Assembly (NCBI GenBank): GCA_900074885.1
Contig: FJUW01000012.1
Span: 806,001-870,000, forward strand
Direction: 5' to 3'
DNA: 64,000 nt
DNA from: Rhynchosporium graminicola
Lineage: Eukaryota; Ascomycota; Leotiomycetes; Helotiales; Ploettnerulaceae
Position numbers and translations under genes: made by a program. Below, one piece after another: positions 43,540 to 53,089 of this stretch. The notes under the pieces were generated by a model. It worked only from the letters and a program-made list of their open reading frames with translations. It was not told where the DNA came from and did not search any database. Every line of letters starts with the position of its first letter. Position 1 is the first letter of the stretch.

Positions 43540-44775
43540 TTACCGGGCACTTATCTCTGCATCATCCCTTTTCATATAACCACGAGCCATCAGCTTCTCA
43601 ATATGCTCGAGGATGTTATCTCTCCACTCAATATACGCCTCCCGCCTCTCGATCGTAACACAATACTGCTCCTGGATCATAGTTCCCGGTCTCGCCCTCC
43701 TCCCAGAAATCTCCACACCCTCTTGGTTCTCACCCATCTGCACATCCTTGCCCTCATCACCGTCTTCTCCAGCATCACCATCACCATCAGTCTCCACACC
43801 AACCCCTTCTCCTATATTCGTAAACCAATCCAGCTCTCTCCAGCCCTTACCCACGATCTCCTTCCTCCAAGAATTAACATCTTTCTCCGCCACGGTGTCC
43901 TCCCACCCCATCCACGCCCCCTCCTCATCTCCCATCTTCTCCATAACCCCCTCATCAGTCCTCGCAGCAGCCAAAACCTCCCTAACCATATTCTTCCTCT
44001 TCATAGTCTCCATCCCCTGCCGCTCCGGTCCCCTCATTCTAACGACAACCAAGAACCAGACCGCCGCCACCAGCGCCGGCACTCTCCCCTTCATCTCGCT
44101 CTCACCCCCGGGACACGGTAAGCACAGCACACTCTCCACGCCCGCCAGCACATGCGGCACCGCACCCCTCGTCTCCATCTCCCTACACAGCAGTCTCACT
44201 ACTGGACCCAACCACCTGGGCACCCTGTCATCTTTCTCCTGCCTCCCCTTAAACACCAATCCCCTCTTCGCGGTCCGCTGACTCCGGAAATTCTCGAAAC
44301 TCTTCGCTTTACTAGGCGTTAATCTTTGCGGAAGGGCTTTGCCGGATGAACTCGTAGTTGACGGGTTGTTCCTGACCTTCGCATTGTCATTTTTAGCGCG
44401 CTGTCGAGCGGCAGAAGACGTGAGCGTGCGGTCGAAGTAGGAGTACAGTTTGGAGTATACGCGTGGTGGGATGGGGGGTCGGGGTTCGATTGGGGGAAGA
44501 TTGAGGGATGTTTTTAAGCTATACAGAATCACCACGCATCAGCTCGCCGCCTCAAAACAAATCGGAAGGATCAGTCTGATAAGGAAGTATTACCGTTCAC
44601 AAGCCAAATTCGCACATGCATATATCCGCGCAACCTCCTCCTCAGATTTCAGATTACTGCATTTGTTCCGCGACTGCGCGAGGAGAGATCCAGCTAGCTC
44701 AACAAGCTCAGAAGGGAGAGCGCCTGAATGCCGTGGAATTAAATTTGCGATTGCTTGCTGGATTGGGCGACTCAT
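43540..44775 (-). CDS. orc6: Origin recognition complex subunit 6
   Basis: Component of the ORC that marks replication origins and helps load MCM helicase. Two exons: 44775-44594 and 44518-43540, with a 75-bp intron (GTAATA donor, TATAG acceptor), giving 386 residues. The N-terminal cyclin/TFIIB-like helical domain reads MSRPIQQAIANLIPRHSGALPSELVELAGSLLAQSRNK and continues across the splice (ACANLACER then LKTSLNLPPIEPRPPIPPRVYSKLYSYFD), which is the strongest identifying block. A basic disordered linker with a PQRLTPSKAK segment follows, then a second helical region. The C-terminus has a conserved-looking YIEWRDNILEHIEKLMARGYMKRDD helix, likely the part that contacts other ORC subunits. The second exon is strand-biased in composition and produces long open frames on the opposite strand, which I reject as genes. 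Confidence 0.88.
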
Positions 44776-45609
44776 TTTTGCGTAGACGGGTTACACTGCT
44801 GAGTTGTTGCAGAGGAGTGGCAGGTGAAAGTGTTCCTAGAGTCAAGAGCGGGGTTGAAGTTCCGCAGGTCGGACCGAGACGCGATGGCTTGGCCCTTTCG
44901 CGTAGAGGGTTGACTTCAAGGGTCTTTGTTGACTTTCAAAGTTGTGGGGCGCTGGGTGAGAAATGACTCTTCGAGTTATGAAGAAAGCACCTGGAGGTCT
45001 ACTATGGATTACTAAAACAAGATTCTGAAATTTGAACCTACTTGAAACTTGGTGAGACTGAAGGTTGAAGCCAAGCGTTCGAGCAGCACTATACTCACTC
45101 AAATGAGCCTTGGAAATCCCTCTGTGAAACATAAATTGCAGTGCTGAGTGCCTTGATTCGCGTGCGTATATCAGGTCGTACCTTCGAGTGCCGTAATAGG
45201 TCACATACATCAATTGGAATTTACTACGAGGGAACTTCCTTCATCTCAAGGTTTAGATCACGCATTCGTGCATATCTCCATTTCGATGTTCTCATATTTT
45301 GCTATGCCAACCCTTTCCGACGAGGCAACTAATCCCCCATATCAAGAGCAAAGAATTCTGAAATGAAATTGCATACCTAATAAACATATTGTCTCCCCCA
45401 AATTATGATTCTCAGCTCTCGATAGCTCTCATCCTGCATTATTCCGCAAGTGTTAAATGTGGGAAACCCAACATTAGACGATTAAATAGCGATACTTTGT
45501 GTTTCTGTAAGAAATTCTTGCTCACCCAGTGTGAGCTTGTTGTGGTAGGCCTGTTCCTGCAGGTGGCGCTGGTTTTTGAGGGCAGATTGAGACCCTGTGT
45601 GTCTTCGTA
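44776..45609. other. Intergenic, ORC6 promoter and KAR5 3' flank
   Basis: About 830 bp with no recognisable gene; short plus and minus frames lack family features. Confidence 0.55.
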
Positions 45610-47474
45610 TCAGATCATCTCGGAACGAGGGTTGCTGCTATCCACAGTTGTAGGCGAATCGATTTCCACTGGAGTTGCTACAATTGATAAATTCTCCATT
45701 CTAGCCTTGTGGCTTACTGCAGATGGTGCTTGGATAGAGCCGAGGATGTTCGCGAAGTTCGAGATGTATCGACAAGTGGCCGAGACAAATGGATGTCGAG
45801 CAAAGATAACGACTTGACCGATAATGAGCCCTATCATGATTAGCACCATGGCGATGATAGATTTTGAGATGACTTACCAGTAAGTCCGAGATGAATGTTA
45901 GACGTCAACGACGCAGCTTGCCTAAAATTCCCGGCTACCAGGAAAAGCGCAGGGGATCCAGCTCCAATAGTCCAATCGGGAAACCAAGCGCTACTGCCAA
46001 TTGCAGCTCCCCAAGCTTGAGCATTCTCAGTAGCTTGGACCAACTGTTCATTTAGATTGGATGTTTGTCCTGTTAATTGGCTAAGCTGGTCGACGTGAAT
46101 CAGAAGGGCATCGGTAGCGTTCGCCATTGCCATAAACGCTGCCTGTGATTGCTACCAGAATGTCAGTATAAGCTCCTACGGGAAGTTTAATGGCTTACTG
46201 TTCCCGAGGCCTCTACACGCTCGCTCAATGACACTACCATCGGAACCAGAGTCTTTTCTTGGTTAACAAAGGCTGAAGTGTTGGATATTATGCAACTTAC
46301 ATTGATTAACGCTGCTACTGTAGCTAAGCCGTCCTCCGTCGCAAATAACTTAGTGCTGATACTGTCCATCCGACGCTGAACTTGCAAAGTTCCAACCACC
46401 ATAGCTTTCTCTTGACCGGCAGAAACTTCAGCGGTACCTTCAAAGATGTTCTTGACGAGATGTTCCACCATGTGAGCTGCGGTCTTGCTGCTTTTAGTGA
46501 TTGAATTCATTGCGGAGTCGACTTCCTAGGAATGACTATCAGCAGATGCCACCTTTTAGTGATGATGAAACCAACCTCAACATTCTTCGATGCGGATTGG
46601 AATTGTTGCTTTAATGTAGTTGTCCAATCATTCACGTTGTACATAGCCTTTTCCAAGTATGAGTCGGCGGCTCTCGCGTTGTCTGCCATCTTTTGCCGAA
46701 TCGTCTCCATGTCTTCATGAACAGCTTCTGAGAACTTGGCCATATTCTGCATTAGTTGCTTGTGCAGCAGGATATGCTGGTCTGGACGTTGTTAGCTACG
46801 AGAATATGATCAAGAAGAATGAATGTACGTACCATTTTCAAGCTCAGAACGTGCAGCTCGACAGAATACCGTAGCTGATGTGACGAAATTGCTCCAGATG
46901 TGCTGATTACTGGGATTTTGATGGATGGCAGTCTTACAATCAACGGTCTGCTCACGCGAGACGTTCAGATGGCCGATCTCACGAGCGTGATAGAATATGG
47001 ACGCGCTTGAAAACGGGGAGCACGCCTCAGGAACCGAGAAGGAGACCTCCTCCATTTCGCAGACTGTGAGACTTGCAGTAAATGCTTCAATGTGGTGTTT
47101 TTGCACATGATCGCTGTTCAATTGATAGGTTTGTTTGTCAATTCCATCGAGACCTCGGCAGTTTTTCATAAGTAATTGAGCAGCAACGCGGTGACAAAGT
47201 GGTTGATCCTCGAGACGCTCCAGTCTGATCAGAGCCTCATTATAGAACTCAGGCTTGCGGACCTTAAGCAGCTCCTTAGGATTGAACTTTGATTCGATTT
47301 GTTTCGAAGCCTCGTGACCTAGGTTGTCAGCATTTGATACGAAAGCTTTTGCATTAACGCCTTACCTTTACCATATTGTAAAACGACATCAGACTTACTG
47401 GAATGGGTGAATGGACTCCATCCTAGAGCAGTTGCCGATAGTACCACTAACAAGGATATGATAGAGAGCTTCAT
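45610..47474 (-). CDS. kar5: Nuclear fusion protein KAR5/Tht1 family
   Basis: Membrane protein of the nuclear envelope/ER required for nuclear membrane fusion during karyogamy after mating. Seven exons: 47474-47366, 47318-46833, 46781-46576, 46525-46301, 46252-46199, 46151-45878 and 45830-45610; they sum to 524 codons plus stop, close to yeast Kar5 (504). A signal peptide is obvious (MKLSIISLLVVLSATALG). A Cys-containing lumenal domain follows, with LCHRVAAQLLMKNCRGLDG and LTVCEMEE, typical of the family's conserved Cys region. Then come long coiled-coil segments (about residues 200-400: AVHEDMETIRQKMADNARA, SAMNSITKSSKTAAHMVEHL). A hydrophobic stretch around GLIIGQVVIFA provides the C-terminal membrane anchor. 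All six introns are 47-52 bp. The family is rapidly evolving, so identity rests on the Cys motif, topology and length. Confidence 0.85.
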
Positions 47475-48667
47475 GATTGGTGGTGTAGAATGGACGATGG
47501 TGAGCGTGAGAGTGAGCAGGTTGCGTGTTCCGACGTGAGTTAAGTATGGACCGCAGATTGGTATCGTGACTGAATTCAATCGACCGACCAAGATGAAGCT
47601 GATTTTTCAGGTATTGTATCTGACCCTAAAGGAGATTTCGCCTTGACCGGACGACGAGTTGAAGGGAGTGGTATTCTTGAAGGTGTGACATTTGAGTAGT
47701 CGTGGTGAGAAGCTGCGTGAAAAAGATGCGTTGAAAAGGGATAGAATGTGAGATGAGCTATCTTGGTACTGTTGGTGGAAAGGAGGAGTTTGAAAGCGGA
47801 AGGAGTGAATGACAAGATATTCCTTGACGAGCTCGAGGCAAGTCAACAAGACTTCAAGTTAGGCAGACTTTTCGTTGAACGAAACCGTGATTTATTACAG
47901 AGACAGGGTGATAAGATACGAACGTAGTGAACTGAGATGAGATGAGATGAGATGAGATTGGAAGGAAGGTAGGTGACTTGAGAAAATGATGTTTTGGAAA
48001 TGGAATGGACGTGTCGCTGATGAGCTTTCAGTCCACAGGATACCTACCTAGGTAAGAAGTGATCAAGAAAGCCTCCATCGCGGAAATCATCCGTGTTTTA
48101 GTCGTGATAGGTATTTTGATAGCTTTTCTCCTTCATCACAACATTTCTTTGTCGACCAATTGAAGTTAAAGAGCAATTCATGAAACGCAATAATCACTTG
48201 TATTTTCAAACTTGGAGGGGGTAAATTCCGAGGGAAATCATGACTGAAACTTGCTTCGGCCAACCCTTCTTGTATCTAATTTAATTGCTTATGATGAAAT
48301 GTGGTAGTAAGTGTGCTTTTCGAAAATACATTAGCCAGACATTCAGGGACTGGACGAGCCACCCGCTTAAATCGTCCGATGTGGTTGATATCCAAGGTTT
48401 GAGCTTATGACCTCCTCGATGAGAAGTCTTTTCGTATGTTGTGCATCGGTAGGTAGGAAAAAGGGCTGGCACCTTCGAAAGGCAGCTCATTGAGGTTCTT
48501 GCAAATGAGGATTTAAACGTGCCAATTTGGTTGAAGTTCAAAAGAATTTCCAGGACTTGGAGAGTTGAAAGCTTGGCATACTGTATTTCATCACGTGTAT
48601 CGCGATTGAAGCTCCAAAAAAATGTCCCTCGTCTCAGCAGAACATCAAATTAAGAAATATCACCGCC
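47475..48667. promoter_or_regulatory. Divergent intergenic region, KAR5 / uL6m
   Basis: About 1.2 kb between divergent start codons. A GAGAT pentamer run lies at about 47936-47960. I see no gene here. Short minus-strand frames just upstream of KAR5 lie in its likely leader. Confidence 0.5.
48592..48597. promoter_or_regulatory. CACGTG E-box upstream of the uL6m gene
   Basis: A perfect palindromic CACGTG lies 71 bp upstream of the ATG at 48668. Such boxes are sites for Cbf1-type bHLH factors in ascomycetes. Function here is inference from position only. Confidence 0.4.
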
Positions 48668-49502
48668 ATGCTTTCCACTGCGCTATCAAAGGGCCTTGAG
48701 AGGGTAATCAGTGCCGTCCCCTCAGCTTCTATACCAGCATTTCTACTCCCAGCATTTCCCGCCATATCCACACGAGCATTCTCCTCCTCGACAGCACGAC
48801 CATCCCAGATTGGGCGAGCACCATTGTCGATACCTCCCGAAGTTACCTTCACCATCTTACCTCCTCCCGAACGAAAGAATGGCGCGACAGTAAATATTGA
48901 GGGGCCGCTAGGTACGTTGCAGAGGGGGTTTAAGGGGATCTGGTGCTAAATGAGATATAGGCAAGATGTCTCTTACCACTCCACGCTTCGTCAACATCGA
49001 GCATGATGCTGCGACACGGAAGGCTTTTGTTACGGTCGAGGATAGAGAGGTTAAGAAGCAGCGCGAAATGTGGGGTACGTAGTTCTCCATCTACAATTGA
49101 ATAATGAACACTTATTAACACGATTCAGGAACCACACGAGCATATCTACAAAACCACATACTAGGAGTCTCAGAAGGACATACTGCCATCCTACGTCTGG
49201 TCGGAGTTGGATACCGAGCTACAATCGAGTACACCGCTACGACCGTCCAGCCCGAATTTGAGGGCCAGCAATTCGTTTCACTGAAAGTTGGTTATTCGCA
49301 TCCCATCGAGATGCCAATACCAAAGGGTGTGAAGGCAAGCACGCCACAACCTACGAGAATTTTGTTGGAGGGGTGTGAGAAGGAGGTTGTGCTACTGTTC
49401 GCGGCAAAGATCCGGATGTGGAGGAAACCGGAGCCGTACAAGGGCAAGGGGATATTTGTTAATGGGGAGACGATCAAGTTGAAGGCGAAGAAGATTAAGT
49501 AG
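48668..49502 (+). CDS. mrpl6: Mitochondrial large-subunit ribosomal protein uL6m (MRPL6)
   Basis: Structural protein of the mitochondrial ribosome. Three exons: 48668-48911, 48961-49074 and 49129-49502, with introns of 49 and 54 bp, giving 243 residues. The N-terminal about 45 residues are rich in Ser/Ala/Arg with FSSSTARPSQIGRAPLSIP, a mitochondrial presequence running into the start of uL6. The uL6 fold is evident from LSIPPEVTFTILPP, NIEGPLGKMSLTTP (across the first intron), AYLQNHILGVSEGHTAILRLVGVGYRA and LKVGYSHPIEMPIPKGV. The signature IRMWRKPEPYKGKGIFVNGE is at the C-terminal end. The ATG has a GCCATG context. The 3' end is only 104 bp from the convergent MET22 stop. Confidence 0.93.
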
Positions 49503-49606
49503 TGGTGGGTATATTGCATCTGTATCATATGTACAAATGACTGGGACGGCGTTTATGAAGCAGATCTACGTCTTGAGTATTTTTGGATTGACATACGAAA
49601 GACTAT

Positions 49607-50671
49607 CTAATTTTTGGACAAAACCTCCTTTACTGCTTCAAGCACCTGGCCATGAACAGCAGACGGAGCTGCAACAACGCCTTTGTTTTCAGTCAGAGTT
49701 CGCCCCTGGCCAAAATCTAACCGTCTCCCTAGAGTATCAGTGACCTGTCCACCAGCCTCGCGCACAATGAGATCTCCTGCGGCATGATCCCATATCTTTT
49801 CTTGATATGTTGCGCTGACCGGTAACCTCAGGTAGATATCACCAGCTCCTCGAGCAATAGAACCGTACTTTGCTTGCGAATCCATTCTGACGCTTGGCTT
49901 CGTGACACCAAGTTTCGTAGCAATGGCGAACTGATCTCCATGGGACGAATGGCCTGCTTCTACGCTCTCGCAGAATGTAGCTTGTGTGAGGTCCTTGACC
50001 AGCTTCATGTGAATAGGTTGACTTTTTCCCAGGCCAGCAGTACCCAGTGGCCTACTGATTGCTCCTCGTCCAGACACAGCAGCAAACAGAACTCCCTTTC
50101 CTTCAGAATCGGTCTGATTTGCACCGGACTCCGCGGTCAGAGAAGCTGAATCATCAACTGGTAGATTTGGACAACCCAAAACGCCAACCTTGACATCTCC
50201 ATCTACCATCAATGCTAGACAAACCGCGTACTGTCCTCCTCTAAGGAAGCCCTTCGTGCCATCAATTGGATCCAAAGCCCATATTCTGCCCTCATTACCT
50301 CCCGCGCTGTTTCCTGCATCTATGGCATCCAACATGGCATCTAGCGACTCAATTGGTCCTCCCAGTACCTTCTCTGCCTCAGAATCATCGAGCTTAGCAC
50401 CGTTCACCAAACCCCAAATCTGATCTCTCAACTTCTGGTTATCCCTCAATGTGCTAGCTTCTTCCTCTCCCACGACTTGGTCATTGGGAAAGTTCTTCTT
50501 GATAGCTTGTATGATGAGAGCTTGAGCTCCAAAATCTCCAATTGTAACAGGCGAGGCATCGTCTTTCGAGATTGTGCCCTTGGCTTTTTCGTTGAAAACT
50601 TTCTTTGTGAGGATAGTTGCTCTTTGGACAGCGAGCTGTGCCACTTCTAGTTCTTTGCTGTAGCTAGACAT
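49607..50671 (-). CDS. met22: 3'(2'),5'-bisphosphate nucleotidase MET22/HAL2
   Basis: This enzyme dephosphorylates 3'-phosphoadenosine 5'-phosphate (and PAPS) to AMP, removing the by-product of sulfate assimilation; it is the Li/Na-sensitive salt-tolerance target Hal2. From ATG 50671 it is 354 residues (yeast has 357), single exon. Start MSSYSKELEVAQLAVQRATILTKKV aligns with family N-termini. Metal and substrate motifs are GEEEAS (about 72), WALDPIDGTKGFLRGGQYAVC (about 140) and IWDHAAGDLIVREAGG (about 290), the DPxDxT and WDxAA signatures of lithium-sensitive phosphatases. The frame stays open upstream. An in-frame ATG at 50839 would add 56 residues with a hydrophobic helix (IFLISLIIVILAALTKLL). 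Its context (C at -3) is weaker than that of 50671 (A at -3), so I prefer the short form. Confidence 0.93.
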   Translation of the reverse strand: MSSYSKELEVAQLAVQRATILTKKVFNEKAKGTISKDDASPVTIGDFGAQALIIQAIKKNFPNDQVVGEEEASTLRDNQKLRDQIWGLVNGAKLDDSEAEKVLGGPIESLDAMLDAIDAGNSAGGNEGRIWALDPIDGTKGFLRGGQYAVCLALMVDGDVKVGVLGCPNLPVDDSASLTAESGANQTDSEGKGVLFAAVSGRGAISRPLGTAGLGKSQPIHMKLVKDLTQATFCESVEAGHSSHGDQFAIATKLGVTKPSVRMDSQAKYGSIARGAGDIYLRLPVSATYQEKIWDHAAGDLIVREAGGQVTDTLGRRLDFGQGRTLTENKGVVAAPSAVHGQVLEAVKEVLSKN

Positions 50672-51075
50672 TCTTGTGGTTGTTGTGAGGGGTCGAGGTG
50701 GTGTTATGAAATGGGGAGAAATGAGAGAGAGGCGAGGCAAGAGCTTCGTAAGGGCAGCCAGAATGACGATGATTAAGGAGATGAGAAAGATTCGTCGACT
50801 TATGAATCCAGAAGATTGTTTGGAGGGGTTTCGCAACATCTGCCAGTACTTCTGAACTTTTCGTGGATCCTCAGTACCGGACCCCTCTGTAGTGGCAGCG
50901 GGGGTCTTGGTAGAGCTTGATGCAGCTGAGGTCACTCGCAGGGATGGCACGGCTACAGCTTTTGAGCTCTCATCTTCCAAGCAGTTCACTTGCTAAGGTG
51001 CCTACTTCTCGACTGCGATACATTCCACGGCCTTTTGACTCCCACCCTTTCCTCTCCTCTGTCGATTTATCAGCC
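50672..51075. promoter_or_regulatory. Compact divergent promoter MET22 / rsm1-like, with open upstream frame
   Basis: About 400 bp between divergent ATGs. On the MET22 side the frame is open without a stop to at least 50989, with no ATG other than 50839. Confidence 0.45.
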
Positions 51076-52512
51076 ATGAACGCAACCAAAAGAAAGTTTA
51101 ACGCCCTCTTGAACGGAATAGGAAACAAATCCACAACAACATTGGCCTCAAAAGAAGTAAACAATGATCAAGTCGACCTGACGACTGCCGATGCCCCAAA
51201 CTCTCAAGCCAAAAAGCGCCGGATCAGCAGCTCATCCATACTACCAGCACGTATATCATCTTCACTTACGCGACCAAGAACTATGACCACCATAGTGCAC
51301 AAGAAATCCGCATCTGTGGCATATCCTGTTGCATTGACGGAAACCCCCAAATATGCTCCTTGGGATCGGACGGAGTTCCTTAAGCGCCTGAAATCCTTCT
51401 CGAATCTTACGGATTGGACGCCGAAACCCGTGAGGGTGAATGAGGTGGAGTGGGCGAAACGAGGTTGGGTTTGTAAGAAGTCTGAGAGAGTAAGGTGCTG
51501 TCACTGTAATGTGGAAATTCTGGTCAAGTTGAACAAGAAGGAGGTGGATGGGAAAGAAGAAGCAGTCTATGTTGCGCAAAATATTGGTATGTCATGACTT
51601 CAAAGTTTTAGGTTACGACTAATATTGTTAGAGGATGCTTTGGTGGACAAATATGTTGAGCTGATTGTAACATCACACGATGAGAGCTGTCTGTGGAGGC
51701 AACGTGGCTGTGATGGTGAGCCATCAAACTCCTCCTATTAGACGCCCACTAACTGAATAGACTCGATATTCCGGTTGCCTCTGAATCATGCTCCAACAAC
51801 AATTGAGAAGCTCCGCGACCGATATAACGAGCTTCTAGTGAGAAGCCAGACCCTACCATACCCTTTCAATATGCGAACTCCCGAAGGTTTTGACTTGGAT
51901 CTTGTCCTGAGTTACCTTCCACCCGACTTCTTCGTCCCTCCTGCATCTGCGACCCAAACGAGTCACGCGCCGGCAGAGGTCAACAAAGTAGCATTTATGA
52001 TGGCTTTATTTGGGTGGCAAGGACATACACATGAACGACTGGGAACTCAACTTGGATCTGTATCATGCCAAGCATGCTTTAGGGTACTCGGATTATGGAT
52101 ATTCAAGAGCAAAGAGGTCAATGAAGCAGGAGAGGAAATAGCTGGGGCAGTTGTCGATCGCTTGGATGTTATCAAGCAGCATCGGGATTATTGTCCATGG
52201 CAAAACTCGGCCTCGCAGAATGGCAAGAAGCCCACCAAGTCCTCAACAAGTTCTATGGCTGGCTGGGAAATCGTACTTCGGGTGCTGAAGAATGACCATC
52301 ATTTGAGGACTGCGAAGGATGTTCAGGGAGGAAAGAAAAGTTCGGCAGCAAAGGCAGCTGACATTGTACCAACAGATTTGGACGATGACGATGCCAGGAG
52401 TATTAGAGATGAGAAGGACAAGGAACGATGGGCGAGATTAAGGAGAGTTAAGAGTTTGTTTGAGACCAAGAACAAGAGACGAAGTGTGGCCAGTAAAGCA
52501 GCTGGCTCTTGA
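51076..52512 (+). CDS. rsm1: C3HC zinc-finger protein, Rsm1/NIPA-like (putative mRNA export factor)
   Basis: Three exons: 51076-51586, 51632-51715 and 51761-52512, with two 45-bp introns, giving 448 residues. After a basic disordered N-terminus, the C3HC (BIR-like) finger starts at about residue 95 with YAPWDRTEFLKRLKSFSNLTDWTPKPVRV. It continues through WAKRGWVCKKSERVRCCHCNVEILVKL (CxxC) and, across the introns, SHDESCLWRQRGCD (HxxxC). The second, Rsm1-type half has FMMALFGWQGH, VSCQACFRVLGLWIF and QHRDYCPWQN, preserving another Cys/His zinc set. In fission yeast, Rsm1 acts in mRNA export with the Rae1/Mex67 pathway; the animal relative NIPA is an F-box protein. Which role applies here is not decided by sequence. 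The C-terminus is Lys/Arg-rich. Confidence 0.87.
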
Positions 52513-53089
52513 TTTGAACGGGTTGGATTGGCAGTAGCTTTTGGAAGAAGAATCTGAGGAAGGATAATGAGATAAATATGAGATGTGAATACCCATGATA
52601 TATTGGCGCAGGGACATTGCAGAAACACGTACCTCCTACCTGCTTTATAATGCCTACCTATCAGTGTCAAAAAAAAGTGGCCAAGTTGGATGAAATCGAC
52701 CATCTCTACTAGATGTGCCAAATCAATTTTGTGACTCTGACTTCTTCTTCGAGTCAAACTCGCATATTAAGTTCGAGACATTCCTTTATAAGGCCCAAGT
52801 AAAGTCCTGGAACCGTTTCGCGACTTTGGATTGAGTCTCATACCGCGAGGTGTTCTTAGTCCTATCAGATATGGCATGCCTACAGGGTACCTAATTACCA
52901 ATGCTTCAAAACGTGATCTCGCGGGCGTGTAAAGTGGTTTAGTTGCTATGACGACTGCGACGCGATTTCCAGGATCTCCCAACTTTCCTGAATGGCATAC
53001 TATTTTAGATCTCCTGCAACAACCACCATAGAGGCCAAAGTGGTACAGCCAAGATACCTTCCGAGCATACATATGCCTCTCCAAGCCTC
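52513..53089. other. Intergenic, SNF2 ATPase promoter side
   Basis: About 580 bp with one AAAGTC...GACTTT module (52801-52827); no gene seen. Confidence 0.55.
52801..52827. repeat. Single AAAGTC...GACTTT module
   Basis: A 27-bp unit beginning AAAGTCCTGG and ending CGCGACTTT, identical in length and matching at about 20 of 27 positions to the module at 31165-31191. Confidence 0.55.

Noticed and set aside
43603..44281. Two long plus-strand open frames (172 and 222 codons) opposite ORC6
   Set aside because: They lie wholly antisense to a well-supported ORC6 exon and are rich in Pro/Ser/Leu, as expected from its purine-biased coding strand. At least the 222-codon one starts with a non-ATG codon, and neither has family features.
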